From Natrinema versiforme (GTDB taxonomy: Archaea; Halobacteriota; Halobacteria; Halobacteriales; Natrialbaceae): a DNA stretch of 64,000 bases. Shown here piece by piece: positions 43,221 through 52,153 of the stretch. Position 1 is the first letter of the stretch, and every line of letters starts with the position of its first letter. The notes beneath the pieces are model-generated. The model saw nothing but the letters and a program-made list of their open reading frames with translations, did not search any database and was not told the DNA's origin. The position numbers and the translations under genes are program-made. Where the stretch lies: positions 1,302,001-1,366,000 of the forward strand of contig NZ_CP040330.1 in the NCBI RefSeq assembly GCF_005576615.1, written 5' to 3'.

Positions 43221-44048
43221 ATGCCGCTGATCGACGACGAGGGAAACCTCTTCGGCGTCGTCAACGTTATCGACGCGCTCGCGGTCTGTCTCGTCGTCGC
43301 CGTTCTGGTCGCTGGCGTCGCCGTCGTCGGTGCCCTCAACGACGGAAACGGAACTGGCGGCCCCGAGACGGGAGACGAGAACAATACGAGCCAACAGGCG
43401 ACGCGCTACGCCACGATCGATCTCGGCACCCAGCCCGATTACGTCGCGGAGACCGTTGCGGAGGGCGATCAGGTGGCCGTCGCTACCGAGGGTCACAACC
43501 TCACGCTCACCGACGTATACGTCTCTCCGACGAACGGCGGCGACGACGGACACGTGGTCGTCCGCGCCGAAATCGACGGTGAGTATCCGCCGACCGACGC
43601 CGACGAAACGGCGTTCCAGTTCGACAACAGTTCGGTTCGAATCGGTTCGGACGTGGCGATCGACACTGCTGATTACGAACTCGAGGGAACCGTCCAGCGA
43701 CTCGAGGAGGACGGCACGACGCTGCGCACCGCACGGACGACCGTTCGACTCGAGTCGAACGTGTCTGCGACGACGGCCGACGCGATCGAGTCGGGCGACG
43801 AGTACCGGTTCGCGGGACGAACCGTCGCGACCGTCACCGACGTTACGACGACCGAGCTGGACAATTCGTCGGCGATCGCCGTCGACCTCGAGGCGGATCT
43901 CGTGACGTTCGACCGGGCCGGCACGCAGACGTTCGGCGGTCGGTCGCTCGAGACCGGCTCCCGGCTCACCCTCCGGACGGAGCGCTACGACATCAGCGGC
44001 GACCTGCTCCGCCGCGGGCCGTCGGAACCGATCGACGAGACCGACTGA
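43221..44048 (+). CDS. DUF4330-family membrane-anchored protein
   Basis: A 275-residue protein. DEGNLFGVVNVIDALAVCLV and the following helix are typical of DUF4330 N-termini. The rest is an extracytoplasmic, acidic beta-rich region with two similar segments (about 55-150 and 160-270). It ends two bases before the next gene, suggesting one operon. No function is known. Confidence 0.75.
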   Translation: MPLIDDEGNLFGVVNVIDALAVCLVVAVLVAGVAVVGALNDGNGTGGPETGDENNTSQQATRYATIDLGTQPDYVAETVAEGDQVAVATEGHNLTLTDVYVSPTNGGDDGHVVVRAEIDGEYPPTDADETAFQFDNSSVRIGSDVAIDTADYELEGTVQRLEEDGTTLRTARTTVRLESNVSATTADAIESGDEYRFAGRTVATVTDVTTTELDNSSAIAVDLEADLVTFDRAGTQTFGGRSLETGSRLTLRTERYDISGDLLRRGPSEPIDETD

Positions 44049-44050
44049 TC

Positions 44051-44689
44051 ATGCTGGATCGCGCACTCGAGCGGTCGCGGGTCGTTCGATTCCTCGAGTC
44101 GCTCCCCGAGCGGGCCGCCGCCGCAGTCGAGGCCAGCGGCCTGCGCCGCCTCGGCGAGACGATCTCCCAGTGGGTCCGTGCCTCGTACTGCTATCGGTGG
44201 CTCACGGCCGAGCCCGACCCGGACGTGATCGTGATCGATCTCCGAGAGACCTACACGGTCGGCCCGATCATTCGAGTCCTCGAGTGGACGGGCGACCGGC
44301 TCGCGGACGGCTACGCGAATTCGCGGACCGAACCCGCTGTGTCGCGAGCCGCCGCGGCGGTTCGGGCACAGCCGATTCGAACCGCCGGCGCGGTCGGTCT
44401 CGCCTGCGTACCAGTTTCGTTGCTCGCGCTCACCCTGTTGGGTGCGCTCTCGATCGCGCTGTTCGCCGGCCATCTCGTCGCCGCGGCGCTCTCGGCGGTC
44501 GCGCTCCGATCGACGCGGTCGCTCGCGGATCTCCGCGAGAGCCGGCCAGTCTCGCTGCTCGCGGCGGTACTCGAGCCGCCAGAGCCGCCAGAGTCGCCTG
44601 AATCCCACCGGAGAACCGGAAAGAACGAGTCGGACGAGCCTGCGAACGAACCGGCGGAAACTGCCGACGACGAAGACCCCGATCGATAG
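44051..44689 (+). CDS. Hypothetical membrane protein
   Basis: A 212-residue protein with an amphipathic N-terminal half, two closely spaced membrane helices (about 114-155) and a Pro/Glu-rich acidic tail (EPPEPPESPESHRRTG). It starts two bases after the DUF4330 gene and is presumably cotranscribed. I do not recognise a family. A segment EPDPDVIVIDLRETYTVGPI suggests a short beta strand before the helices. Confidence 0.65.
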   Translation: MLDRALERSRVVRFLESLPERAAAAVEASGLRRLGETISQWVRASYCYRWLTAEPDPDVIVIDLRETYTVGPIIRVLEWTGDRLADGYANSRTEPAVSRAAAAVRAQPIRTAGAVGLACVPVSLLALTLLGALSIALFAGHLVAAALSAVALRSTRSLADLRESRPVSLLAAVLEPPEPPESPESHRRTGKNESDEPANEPAETADDEDPDR

Positions 44690-44708
44690 AACTGAGAACG
44701 GGACCCGA

Positions 44709-45452
44709 CTACAGGTCCATCCCGCCGTTGACGTCGATCACTTCGCCGGTCACGTACGACGAATCCTCGCTCGCGAGGAACCGAACCACCGCGGCGACGT
44801 CCTCGACCTCCGCTAACCGCTCGAGCGGGATGCCCGAAACGATCCGCTCGAGCACCGCGTCGGGGACGCTCTCGAGCATGTCCGTCCGGGTGAACCCGGG
44901 CGCGACGCAGTTAGCAGTCGAGCCGCCCTTAGCGAGTTCGAGCGCGATCGTCCGCGTGAAGCCGAACATCCCGCTTTTGGCGGCCGCGTAGTTTGCCTGT
45001 CCGAAGTTGCCCTGTTTCCCGACGACGCTCGAGATGTTGATCAGTCGGCCCTCGTCGGCGTTCCAGATGTCGTCGTAGAACAGTTGCGTGCAGTTGAACA
45101 TGCCGCCGAGGTTGACGTCCATTACGCGGTCCCACTCCTCGCGGGACATCTCGGTGAACTGCTTGTCAGCAGTGATGCCGGCGTTGTTCACCAGTACGTC
45201 ACACTGGCCGAAGGCCTTGTGGCAGACCTCGCGCATATGTTCGACCTCTTCGCGGGTGGATACGTCGGCTTGGGCCGCGACGGCGGAGCCGCCCGCCGAC
45301 TCGATGGCGTCGACGGCCTCGTAGGCGTCGCCCTCCGACGAGCGGTAGTTGACGACGACGTTCGCCCCCTCTTCGCCGAGGTATTCGGCGATTCCGCGAC
45401 CGATCCCTTTCGCCGACCCCGTGATTACGCAGGTGCGACCATCCATGGACAT
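44709..45452 (-). CDS. phaB: Short-chain dehydrogenase, acetoacetyl-CoA reductase (PhaB-like)
   Basis: A 247-residue classical SDR. TGSAKGIGRG is the cofactor loop near residues 11-20, NNAGIT follows at about 90, and the catalytic Ser-Tyr-Lys appears in ISSVVGKQGNFGQANYAAAK. The C-terminal INVNGGMD-like end (DVNGGMDL) fits FabG/PhaB enzymes. The basic residues in VNYRSSEG suggest NADPH. It lies 105 bases behind phaC on the same strand and would supply (R)-3-hydroxyacyl-CoA for PHA synthesis. The start may be ATG 45452 or 45446. Confidence 0.85.
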   Translation of the reverse strand: MSMDGRTCVITGSAKGIGRGIAEYLGEEGANVVVNYRSSEGDAYEAVDAIESAGGSAVAAQADVSTREEVEHMREVCHKAFGQCDVLVNNAGITADKQFTEMSREEWDRVMDVNLGGMFNCTQLFYDDIWNADEGRLINISSVVGKQGNFGQANYAAAKSGMFGFTRTIALELAKGGSTANCVAPGFTRTDMLESVPDAVLERIVSGIPLERLAEVEDVAAVVRFLASEDSSYVTGEVIDVNGGMDL

Positions 45453-45557
45453 GAGTCACACATTCGACGACCGGTGATAAATAACGACCCGTTAGTTGCC
45501 GGCCGGCTATCGGAGAGAACAACCCGACTGACCGCCCTCGACGGGAAGGAGACCGCG

Positions 45558-47141
45558 CTACAGTTCTCGAGCCTGTTCGATCCAGTCCTCGAGCCGGCTC
45601 GGCGAGATCCCCGTCTCGGCGGCGAGTTCGGCCACGTCGGCCGCGGCGAGTTGGTCGAACGTCTCGATCCCGGCCGCCGTGAGGTCGTCGGCGTACGCCC
45701 CGCCAACGCCGGTCAGATCGGTGAGATCGTCGGTTTCGGCCTCGATTTCGGACGCGGCTTCCTCGCCCGCGACTTCCTCGACGACGTCCTCGTCGACGGT
45801 CATCTCGCCGGGTTCCGCGGGTTCCGTCTGCACGTCGTCGTCGCCGCGTTCGACGATTTCGTCCGCGGAACGATCCTCGCCGTGACGGTCGCTCGTCTCG
45901 GCGTCGAGATCCGTCTCGGCATCCGACCCGGTCTCGACGCTCGCTCCGCCGTCCGCGAGATCCTCGGCACCGGATTCGTCGCCTTCGACGTCCTCGGCGA
46001 GAGCGGCGTCCGCGTCCGTGGGCTCGGGCGTCTCCGGTTCCGATTCGACATCGGTGCCGTTCGACCGCTCCTCGAACCAGTCACAGACCTGCGGCCAGAG
46101 TTCCTCGTGGCTCCGCGAGGAGACGGACATCCCGATGTGGCCCGTCGGGAACTCGAGGACCTCGGTGTCAGTCGAGGCGATCGCGTCGTTGAACGGTTTG
46201 GAGGCCTCCGGAGGAATGAGGTGGTCGTACTCGGCGACGATCTGGAGGACGGGCATGTCGATGGTCGTGATGTCGACGTGTTCCCCGCCCAGTCGAAGCT
46301 CGTTCTCGTAGAGCTTGTTGTCCTGGTAGATGTCGCGGATGAACTCCTCGTAGGCCTCGCCGGCCATGTCGATCCCCTCGTCGAGCCAGCGCTCCATGCG
46401 CGCGAAGTTCTCGACGAAGTCCTCGTCCTCCATGTTGTCGTAGAACCGGACGTACTTCGTCACGTTGTTCGCGACGGGGTCCATCAGCGCGAATCCGACG
46501 TCTAAGAACCCGGCGGGGACGTTGTCGAAGGTCTCGGTGACGGTTTCGGGGTCGTAATAGTCCTCGGCACCCCAGAGCTCGAGGACGCCGCCGTCGCCGG
46601 CGAAGCACAGCCCCGAGGCCATCAGCGCGAGGTTCTCGACCTTCTCGGGGTACAGCGAGGCGTACATGGCCGACTTCGTCCCGCCCATGCAGTAGCCGAG
46701 GATGTTGATCGAATCCTGCCCGGAGCGCTCGCGGACCACGTCGACGCAGTTGTCGACGTACCGGTTGACGTAGTCGTCGAGCGAGAGCGAGCGGTCGAGT
46801 TTGGACGGCTCGCCCCAGTCGATCAGGTAGACGTCGAAGCCGGCCTCGAGCAGCGTCTGGACGACCGAGCGGTCGGGCTGGAGATCGAGGATGTACGGCT
46901 TGTTGATCAGCGCGTAGACGACGAGGATGGGGATGTCGTGTTGCTCCTCGGTCATCGGTTCGTAGTGGAGGAGCCGGAGTTTGTTCTCCTCGTAGACGAC
47001 CTCGCTCGGCGTCTGCCCGACCTCGATGTTCTCGACGGTTTCGGTGCGCTCGGGGGCGACCTGCGTCTTCTCGGCCAGGTCGGCGGTCGCCTCCCAGGCC
47101 TGCCGTTGCATGTTCAGCGCGGTTGCGAAGGGGTTGTTCAT
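45558..47141 (-). CDS. phaC: Class III PHA synthase catalytic subunit PhaC with C-terminal helix-hairpin-helix extension
   Basis: A 527-residue alpha/beta-hydrolase. The lipase-like box GYCMGG places the nucleophile at Cys151; the triad continues with Asp in [10 protein letters not shown] and His in [10 protein letters not shown]. Residues about 365-465 are an acidic linker. The last 55 residues read [20 protein letters not shown] and [14 protein letters not shown], a helix-hairpin-helix-like domain. The enzyme polymerises hydroxyacyl-CoA together with PhaE at the granule surface. It overlaps phaE by four bases. The tail is unusual for bacterial class III synthases. Confidence 0.92.
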   Translation of the reverse strand: MNNPFATALNMQRQAWEATADLAEKTQVAPERTETVENIEVGQTPSEVVYEENKLRLLHYEPMTEEQHDIPILVVYALINKPYILDLQPDRSVVQTLLEAGFDVYLIDWGEPSKLDRSLSLDDYVNRYVDNCVDVVRERSGQDSINILGYCMGGTKSAMYASLYPEKVENLALMASGLCFAGDGGVLELWGAEDYYDPETVTETFDNVPAGFLDVGFALMDPVANNVTKYVRFYDNMEDEDFVENFARMERWLDEGIDMAGEAYEEFIRDIYQDNKLYENELRLGGEHVDITTIDMPVLQIVAEYDHLIPPEASKPFNDAIASTDTEVLEFPTGHIGMSVSSRSHEELWPQVCDWFEERSNGTDVESEPETPEPTDADAALAEDVEGDESGAEDLADGGASVETGSDAETDLDAETSDRHGEDRSADEIVERGDDDVQTEPAEPGEMTVDEDVVEEVAGEEAASEIEAETDDLTDLTGVGGAYADDLTAAGIETFDQLAAADVAELAAETGISPSRLEDWIEQAREL

Positions 47142-47686
47142 TGCTCGGTTTCGAGGTGCTCGAGGACGCGGTCGAGTTTCTCCTCGACGGCGTGCTGGCG
47201 GCGCTCGAGTTCGACGAGGCGGTCACCGATCTCGACCACGTCCTCCTCGGTCGCGAACCCGAGCGTTCGGAGCGTCTCCTGGGCCGCCTCGTCGGCCTGT
47301 TGCTGGAGTTCGAGCACGTCGCCGACCGTCTCGCCAGTCATCTTGGCGAAGGCGGTCGTCGACATGACATCCTTGAACGCGTCGTTTGCCGTGTTGAGCC
47401 AGATGTCGCGGAACTCCTCGATGTCGACGTCCTCGCCCTCCAGTTGGTCGTTCATCCGGTCGACCATCTGCTGGGAGGCGGTCATCCACGTCTCGTAGGC
47501 CTTCGCGTAGCCCTCGACGCCGTCGGAGAGTTCGTTGTCCTCGCTGACCTCGCCGACCGTCTCCGACCAACTCTCGACGAACTCCGCCTGCGCCTCCATG
47601 TTGTCCTCGAGCGCCTCGAGGAATTGCTCGTTCCACTGTTCGGCGAACGCGTTCCAGTCCTGCATGGGGGGTTGTGAGTCGGACAT
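47138..47686 (-). CDS. phaE: PHA synthase subunit PhaE (haloarchaeal type)
   Basis: A 182-residue helical protein: [20 protein letters not shown] at the start, [20 protein letters not shown] in the middle, and a coiled-coil end ([20 protein letters not shown]). Haloarchaeal PhaE is about this short and required for PhaC activity. The four-base overlap with phaC couples their translation. It follows the phasin gene by 42 bases. Confidence 0.88.
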   Translation of the reverse strand: MSDSQPPMQDWNAFAEQWNEQFLEALEDNMEAQAEFVESWSETVGEVSEDNELSDGVEGYAKAYETWMTASQQMVDRMNDQLEGEDVDIEEFRDIWLNTANDAFKDVMSTTAFAKMTGETVGDVLELQQQADEAAQETLRTLGFATEEDVVEIGDRLVELERRQHAVEEKLDRVLEHLETEQ

Positions 47687-47728
47687 GGGTGAAAATTGAT
47701 TACGTACTGTGAAAAGCGGTTCCCCGGG

Positions 47729-48214
47729 TTACGCCGAGACGTCGAACTCGTCGGCGGCCTCTTCGACGTTTTCGGCGACGGCACCGACGTTCGCCTCGAC
47801 CTGTTCGTGGGCTTCCAGTGCCGCGTCGAAGGAGGTGTCGACGACCTCGGAGTAGCTCGCCGCGAACTCCTCGTAGGCGACTTCGGACTCCTCGAGGGCC
47901 TCGAGGGAGGCGTCGACCGACTGGGACTGGGCCTCGGTGGCCGACTCGAAGCTCTCGTCGACGAGTTCGCGGAGCTCGCCGAAGTCGGCGGCCTCCTCGG
48001 GCAGCGAGGCCTCCAGGGCGTCGAAGTAGGCGTGGATCGCGCCCTTGGTCAGCTCGGCGTTGGATTCGGCGAGCGAACTCGAGGTCTCGATCGCATCGGC
48101 GAAGGCGCTGATCGAGGTCTGCTGGGCCTCGAGGGCGTCGTGGGTCAGGGACTGGCTCTGTTCGAGTGCGGTGCGCTGTGCGTCGAAGACTGCGGTGAAT
48201 GGGTTCTGGGTCAT
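47729..48214 (-). CDS. phaP: PHA granule phasin PhaP
   Basis: A 161-residue, fully helical acidic protein starting TQNPFTAVFDAQRTALEQSQ, with repeating alanine/glutamate heptads and no membrane helix. This is the phasin pattern: it coats PHA granules. It lies between phaR and phaE, in the order phaR-phaP-phaE-phaC known from other haloarchaea. Confidence 0.85.
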   Translation of the reverse strand: MTQNPFTAVFDAQRTALEQSQSLTHDALEAQQTSISAFADAIETSSSLAESNAELTKGAIHAYFDALEASLPEEAADFGELRELVDESFESATEAQSQSVDASLEALEESEVAYEEFAASYSEVVDTSFDAALEAHEQVEANVGAVAENVEEAADEFDVSA

Positions 48215-48222
48215 GGTCGTGA

Positions 48223-48537
48223 TTACTCCTCTCGGTCGCGTTTGACGGGGACGACGATCGTCTGGACGATATCGCCCTCTTCGATGTCGAGGGCCTCCCG
48301 TTCGGGGCCGGGAATGCTGATCCGACCGCCGCTCTGGACGCGGGCCTTGAACGTCGCCGTACCCATGTTCATCGGCCCGAAGGCCGACGTATTCTCGAGC
48401 GGGTTCGCCGACGTGGCCTGTAGCAACTGTTTCATCATCTCCTGCTGGGATTCGGCGACCTGCTCGCCCGCTTCCTGCATCTGCTCGGTAAACATCGCGG
48501 GCGGGAACCAGGGCGATCGGTCGGAGTCGTCCGTCAT
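48223..48537 (-). CDS. phaR: AbrB-domain regulator PhaR of the PHA genes
   Basis: A 104-residue protein. The N-terminal half is helical and may bind granules. The C-terminal half (FKARVQSGGRISIPGPERE, ALDIEEGDIVQTIVVPV) is an AbrB/SpoVT swapped-hairpin domain. In Haloferax mediterranei such a PhaR regulates phaRP and granule formation. It is the first gene of the unit; a TCTTATCATG element about 25-30 bases upstream fits a leaderless start. Confidence 0.83.
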   Translation of the reverse strand: MTDDSDRSPWFPPAMFTEQMQEAGEQVAESQQEMMKQLLQATSANPLENTSAFGPMNMGTATFKARVQSGGRISIPGPEREALDIEEGDIVQTIVVPVKRDREE

Positions 48538-48722
48538 CGATAGATCATTGGATCGCAGACATGATAAGACTTTCCACTAGATACCATTAGATGGCAGAGA
48601 ATGGTATAGCACGGATCGGTGCACTGATTGATGGTTCTGGTGACCGTCACGACTGGCTAGGGATGACTCGAGGGAGTCACGATTTCGGGCTACCTGTGCC
48701 AGAGAGCGGCGTTCCAACCGGA

Positions 48723-48749
48723 TTTTACCGGTATTTCAGAGCGGTAAAA
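48723..48749. promoter_or_regulatory. Inverted repeat upstream of phaJ, putative operator
   Basis: TTTTACCG (48723-48730) and CGGTAAAA (48742-48749) form a perfect 8-bp inverted repeat with an 11-base spacer. It lies about 25 bases before GATATAC (48774-48780), itself 24-30 bases before the phaJ start. This is the position of an activator or repressor site. PhaR or another regulator could bind here; unproven. Confidence 0.5.
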
Positions 48750-48803
48750 CCGCGTTGTGACAGCCAAAGAAGTGATATACACCCCACTCTTAGCCGCCCG
48801 TAG

Positions 48804-49442
48804 ATGCCATACCAGAACCGCGGCGAAGACAACCTGACGGCCATGACGAACGCGTGGTCGGCGATGACGCGAGGGTTTCTTCGAACTGCGACAGCGGCGA
48901 ATCGTGCGGCCGTTTCCGCGATGGTGCCCTCCACCGACGGCGAGGACGAGCCGGAGACGAACAGGGTCGCCCCGTCGGTCCCGTCGGTCGACTACGCCGA
49001 TCTCGACTGGCAGTTCGACCGGACCGTCGACGACCCCGACCACATCAGCGTCGGCGACACCGTCACCTTCGAGAAGGCGTTGACCGACGAGGACGTTCGG
49101 GCGTTCGCCGCCGTCAGCGGCGACACGAACCGACTCCACCTCGACGGGGACTTCGCGGCCGACACCCGCTTCGGAGAACGCATCGTCCACGGCACGCTCG
49201 TCTCCGGGCTCATCAGCGCCGCCCTCGCTCGGCTCCCCGGCCTCACCATCTACCTCTCGCAGGACCTCGAGTTCAGCGGCCCCGTCGGCATCGGCGATCG
49301 GGTCTCGGCCCGCGTCGAGATCGTCGAGGACCTCGGCAACGACCAGTACCGACTCGAGACGGTCGTCCGCGACGAGGACGACGACGCGACCGTGATCGAC
49401 GGCGAGGCCGTCGTCCTGATCGACGACCTGCCGGCCGAATAG
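48804..49442 (+). CDS. phaJ: MaoC-family (R)-specific enoyl-CoA hydratase (PhaJ-like)
   Basis: A 212-residue hot-dog-fold protein. The catalytic D-x4-H lies in SGDTNRLHLDGDFA, followed by RFGERIVHGTLVSGLISA, the MaoC/PhaJ signature. About 75 additional N-terminal residues are helical and variable. The enzyme hydrates enoyl-CoA to (R)-3-hydroxyacyl-CoA and so feeds PHA synthesis from fatty acid or related routes. It is divergent from phaR and has its own promoter with an upstream inverted repeat. Confidence 0.85.
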   Translation: MPYQNRGEDNLTAMTNAWSAMTRGFLRTATAANRAAVSAMVPSTDGEDEPETNRVAPSVPSVDYADLDWQFDRTVDDPDHISVGDTVTFEKALTDEDVRAFAAVSGDTNRLHLDGDFAADTRFGERIVHGTLVSGLISAALARLPGLTIYLSQDLEFSGPVGIGDRVSARVEIVEDLGNDQYRLETVVRDEDDDATVIDGEAVVLIDDLPAE

Positions 49443-49524
49443 CCGGTTTCGACGGCTCGAGGCCCGTTGCCGCCGATCAAGCCGTTGCAACGTTGCTAAG
49501 TAGCTGCTCGCGGAACGGGCGCAC

Positions 49525-50967
49525 ATGACTCTCTTTGGAACCGCGGGAATCCGCGGTCCGGTCGATGAGGTATCGCCGTCGCTGGCGCTTTCGGTCGGTC
49601 GAGCCGCCGGCGAGCCCGGCGAAACGTTCGTCGTCGGCCGCGACGGCCGGGTAACGGGGCCGGCGCTCGCGGCGGCGATGGAAGCCGGCCTCGAGAGCGC
49701 CGGTGCGGACATCCGCCGCGTCGGACAGGTGCCCACGCCCGCACTCGCCTTCGCCTCGCAGGGGCGTCGCGGCGTGATGCTCACCGCGAGCCACAACCCG
49801 CCCGAGGACAACGGCATCAAACTCTTCGTCGACGGCGTCGAGTACGACAGCGACGCCGAACGGATCATCGACGACCGCGTCGCGAGCGACGACTCCCGGC
49901 TCGCCCGCTGGGACGAGTGGGGCGAGTCCGAGCGGCTCGCGGTCCTCGATCGCTACCGCTCGGCCGTCGAAACCTACGTTCGCGAACAATTCGGCGCTCG
50001 GTCTCGAGACGGCGACGCTCCGGCCGACCCCCTCGCGGGGCTTCGGGTCGCCGTCGACTGCGGGAACGGCGTCGGCGCGCTCGCGACGCCGCAGGTCCTC
50101 GAGCGCCTCGGGGCCGATGTCGTCGCGATCAACGCGTCCGTCGACGGCCACTTCCCCGGCCGGGAGAGCAAACCGACCCCGGAGACGCTCTCGGAGTTCA
50201 CCGAGTTCCTCGCTGGGGGCAGCGAGGCCCCACGCGCCTCGGACGGGGCGAGCGGTGACGCCGCGAGCGGCAATTTCGACCTCGGACTGGCACACGACGG
50301 CGACGCCGACCGGCTCGTCGTCCTCGGCCCCGACGGCGAGGTAATCCACGAGGATACCGTCCTCGCCGTCGTCGCGGCCCACTACGCGGCGGACAGCGAC
50401 GCGGCCGACTCCGTCGTCGTCACCACACCTAACGCCTCCGCACGCATCGACGAGCGGGTCCGCGCGGCCGGCGGCCGGGTCGAACGCGTCCGACTGGGGT
50501 CGCTTCACGAGGGCATCGCCCGGGAGCGCTCCCGCGGGTCCGACGACACCGAAATCGTCTTCGCCGCCGAGCCGTGGAAACACATCCACACCGCCTTCGG
50601 CGGCTGGATCGACGGCGTCGCGAGCGCCGCGGTCGTGGCCGCGCTCGTCGCCGACGCCGGCGACACCGACTCGCTCCGGGAGCCGGTCACCGAACGCCCC
50701 TACCGCAAGGTCAGCGTCGAGTGCCCGGACCCGGCCAAACCCGACGTCATGGCCGCCCTCGAGAACGACCTGCCCGATGCGTTCCCGGACGCGACCGTCG
50801 ACACGGACTACGGCGTCCGCCTCGAGTTCGCGGACGCCTCGTGGCTGCTCGTCCGCCCCAGCGGCACCGAACCCTACGTGCGCCTCTACGCGGAGAGCGA
50901 TTCCGTCGACGAACTCGTCGCGGAGGCGCGGGCGGTCATCGAGACGGCAGTCACCGAAACCGCGTAA
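49525..50967 (+). CDS. glmM: Phosphohexomutase (phosphoglucosamine mutase/phosphomannomutase family)
   Basis: A 480-residue alpha-D-phosphohexomutase. TLFGTAGIRGPV is the N-terminal substrate loop, TASHNPPEDNGIKLF the phosphoserine loop, HDGDADRLVV the metal site and RPSGTEPYVRLYAE the phosphate-binding domain. GlmM or phosphomannomutase/phosphoglucomutase activity fits; specificity cannot be read safely. The product would feed nucleotide-sugar synthesis. The length is a little over the family norm because of an acidic insertion near residues 225-255. Confidence 0.83.
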   Translation: MTLFGTAGIRGPVDEVSPSLALSVGRAAGEPGETFVVGRDGRVTGPALAAAMEAGLESAGADIRRVGQVPTPALAFASQGRRGVMLTASHNPPEDNGIKLFVDGVEYDSDAERIIDDRVASDDSRLARWDEWGESERLAVLDRYRSAVETYVREQFGARSRDGDAPADPLAGLRVAVDCGNGVGALATPQVLERLGADVVAINASVDGHFPGRESKPTPETLSEFTEFLAGGSEAPRASDGASGDAASGNFDLGLAHDGDADRLVVLGPDGEVIHEDTVLAVVAAHYAADSDAADSVVVTTPNASARIDERVRAAGGRVERVRLGSLHEGIARERSRGSDDTEIVFAAEPWKHIHTAFGGWIDGVASAAVVAALVADAGDTDSLREPVTERPYRKVSVECPDPAKPDVMAALENDLPDAFPDATVDTDYGVRLEFADASWLLVRPSGTEPYVRLYAESDSVDELVAEARAVIETAVTETA

Positions 50968-51096
50968 GCCGGGTCCATCAGTTATCGACGACAGATCACA
51001 ACGATGGAACGAATAGCAGGCGAATAGTTGACACCCGACCAGTCAGATTCCGAAGTTTCGACGGGTATATACCACGTCCCTGCGCTATCCCGGCAC

Positions 51097-52149
51097 ATGG
51101 TACAGAATCGACGACAGTTTCTCGAAGGTGCGAGTGCAGTCGGACTCGCCGGTATCGCCGGCTGCGTCGGTGGGTTCGGCGACGGCGGCGACACGGAGTA
51201 TCAGGTCGGGATGGTGTACGCGACCGGCGGCACCGGCGACGACTCGTTCAACGACATGGCACAGCAGGGAGTCAAGGAGGCGCGCGAGGACTTCGACCTC
51301 TCGTTCCAGAAAACGGAGCCGGACAACGAAGGGCAGTTCGAGAGCGCACAGCGGGACTTCGCCGAGTCCGGCGACTACGATCTGATCAACTGTATCGGCT
51401 ACGCTCAGGCAGGCGCACTCGGGGAGAACGCCCCCGACTATCCGGACCAGAACTTCATCATCGTCGACGAGGTCGTCGAGGAAGACAACGTTCGGAGCTA
51501 CACCTTCGGCGAGCCCGAGGGCTCGTTCCAAGTCGGTCACTTGGCCGGCCTGCTAACCGATCGCGAGTTCGCCGCCGGTACCGGCGAGACGAACCCCGAC
51601 GCCAGCACCGTCGGCTTCGTCGGCGGCACCGAAACGCCGCTGATCCAGTCGTTCGAGGCCGGCTTCCGGGCCGGCGTCGAGTACGCGAACGACGACGCCG
51701 AGGTCGTCACCTCGTACGTCGGCGACTTCAACGACACGGGCCAGGGACAGTCGACCGCCCGATCGATGTACCAGAACAACGACGCGGATATCATCTTCCA
51801 CGCGGCCGGCCGAACCGGTATCGGCGTCTTCCAGGCGGCCCAAGACGAGGAGCGGTTCGCGCTCGGCGTTGACGACGACCAGTCGCTCTCCAACGATAAA
51901 TTCGCCGACGTTATCCTCGCGAGCATGGTCAAGCGCGTCGACAACGCCGTTTACAACGCCATCCAATCCGTCGTCGACGGCAACTTCGAGGGCGGCGAGT
52001 CCGAAACCCTCGGCCTCGAGGAGGACGGCGTCGGCGCCGTCTACGGTGACCAACTCGGCGACGAGATCCCACAGGAGATCAAAGACCAGCTCAAGGAGTC
52101 CCGACAAGCAATCATCGACGGCGAGATCGACGTCCCAAGCGACCTGTAA
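51097..52149 (+). CDS. BMP-family nucleoside-binding lipoprotein of an ABC importer
   Basis: A 350-residue protein starting with a Tat lipoprotein signal (NRRQFLEGASAVGLAG, lipobox AGC). The mature part has QVGMVYATGGTGDDSFNDMA and the VDDDQS segment typical of Bmp/PnrA/Med-type purine-nucleoside-binding proteins. It delivers nucleosides to the permeases encoded downstream. GGTATATACC at about 51062-51071 lies about 30 bases before the start. Confidence 0.87.
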   Translation: MVQNRRQFLEGASAVGLAGIAGCVGGFGDGGDTEYQVGMVYATGGTGDDSFNDMAQQGVKEAREDFDLSFQKTEPDNEGQFESAQRDFAESGDYDLINCIGYAQAGALGENAPDYPDQNFIIVDEVVEEDNVRSYTFGEPEGSFQVGHLAGLLTDREFAAGTGETNPDASTVGFVGGTETPLIQSFEAGFRAGVEYANDDAEVVTSYVGDFNDTGQGQSTARSMYQNNDADIIFHAAGRTGIGVFQAAQDEERFALGVDDDQSLSNDKFADVILASMVKRVDNAVYNAIQSVVDGNFEGGESETLGLEEDGVGAVYGDQLGDEIPQEIKDQLKESRQAIIDGEIDVPSDL

Positions 52150-52153
52150 CCGT

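Noticed and set aside
45084-46505. 473-codon plus-strand frame across phaB and phaC
   Set aside because: It covers two genes with complete catalytic motifs in the other direction and shows no motif itself.
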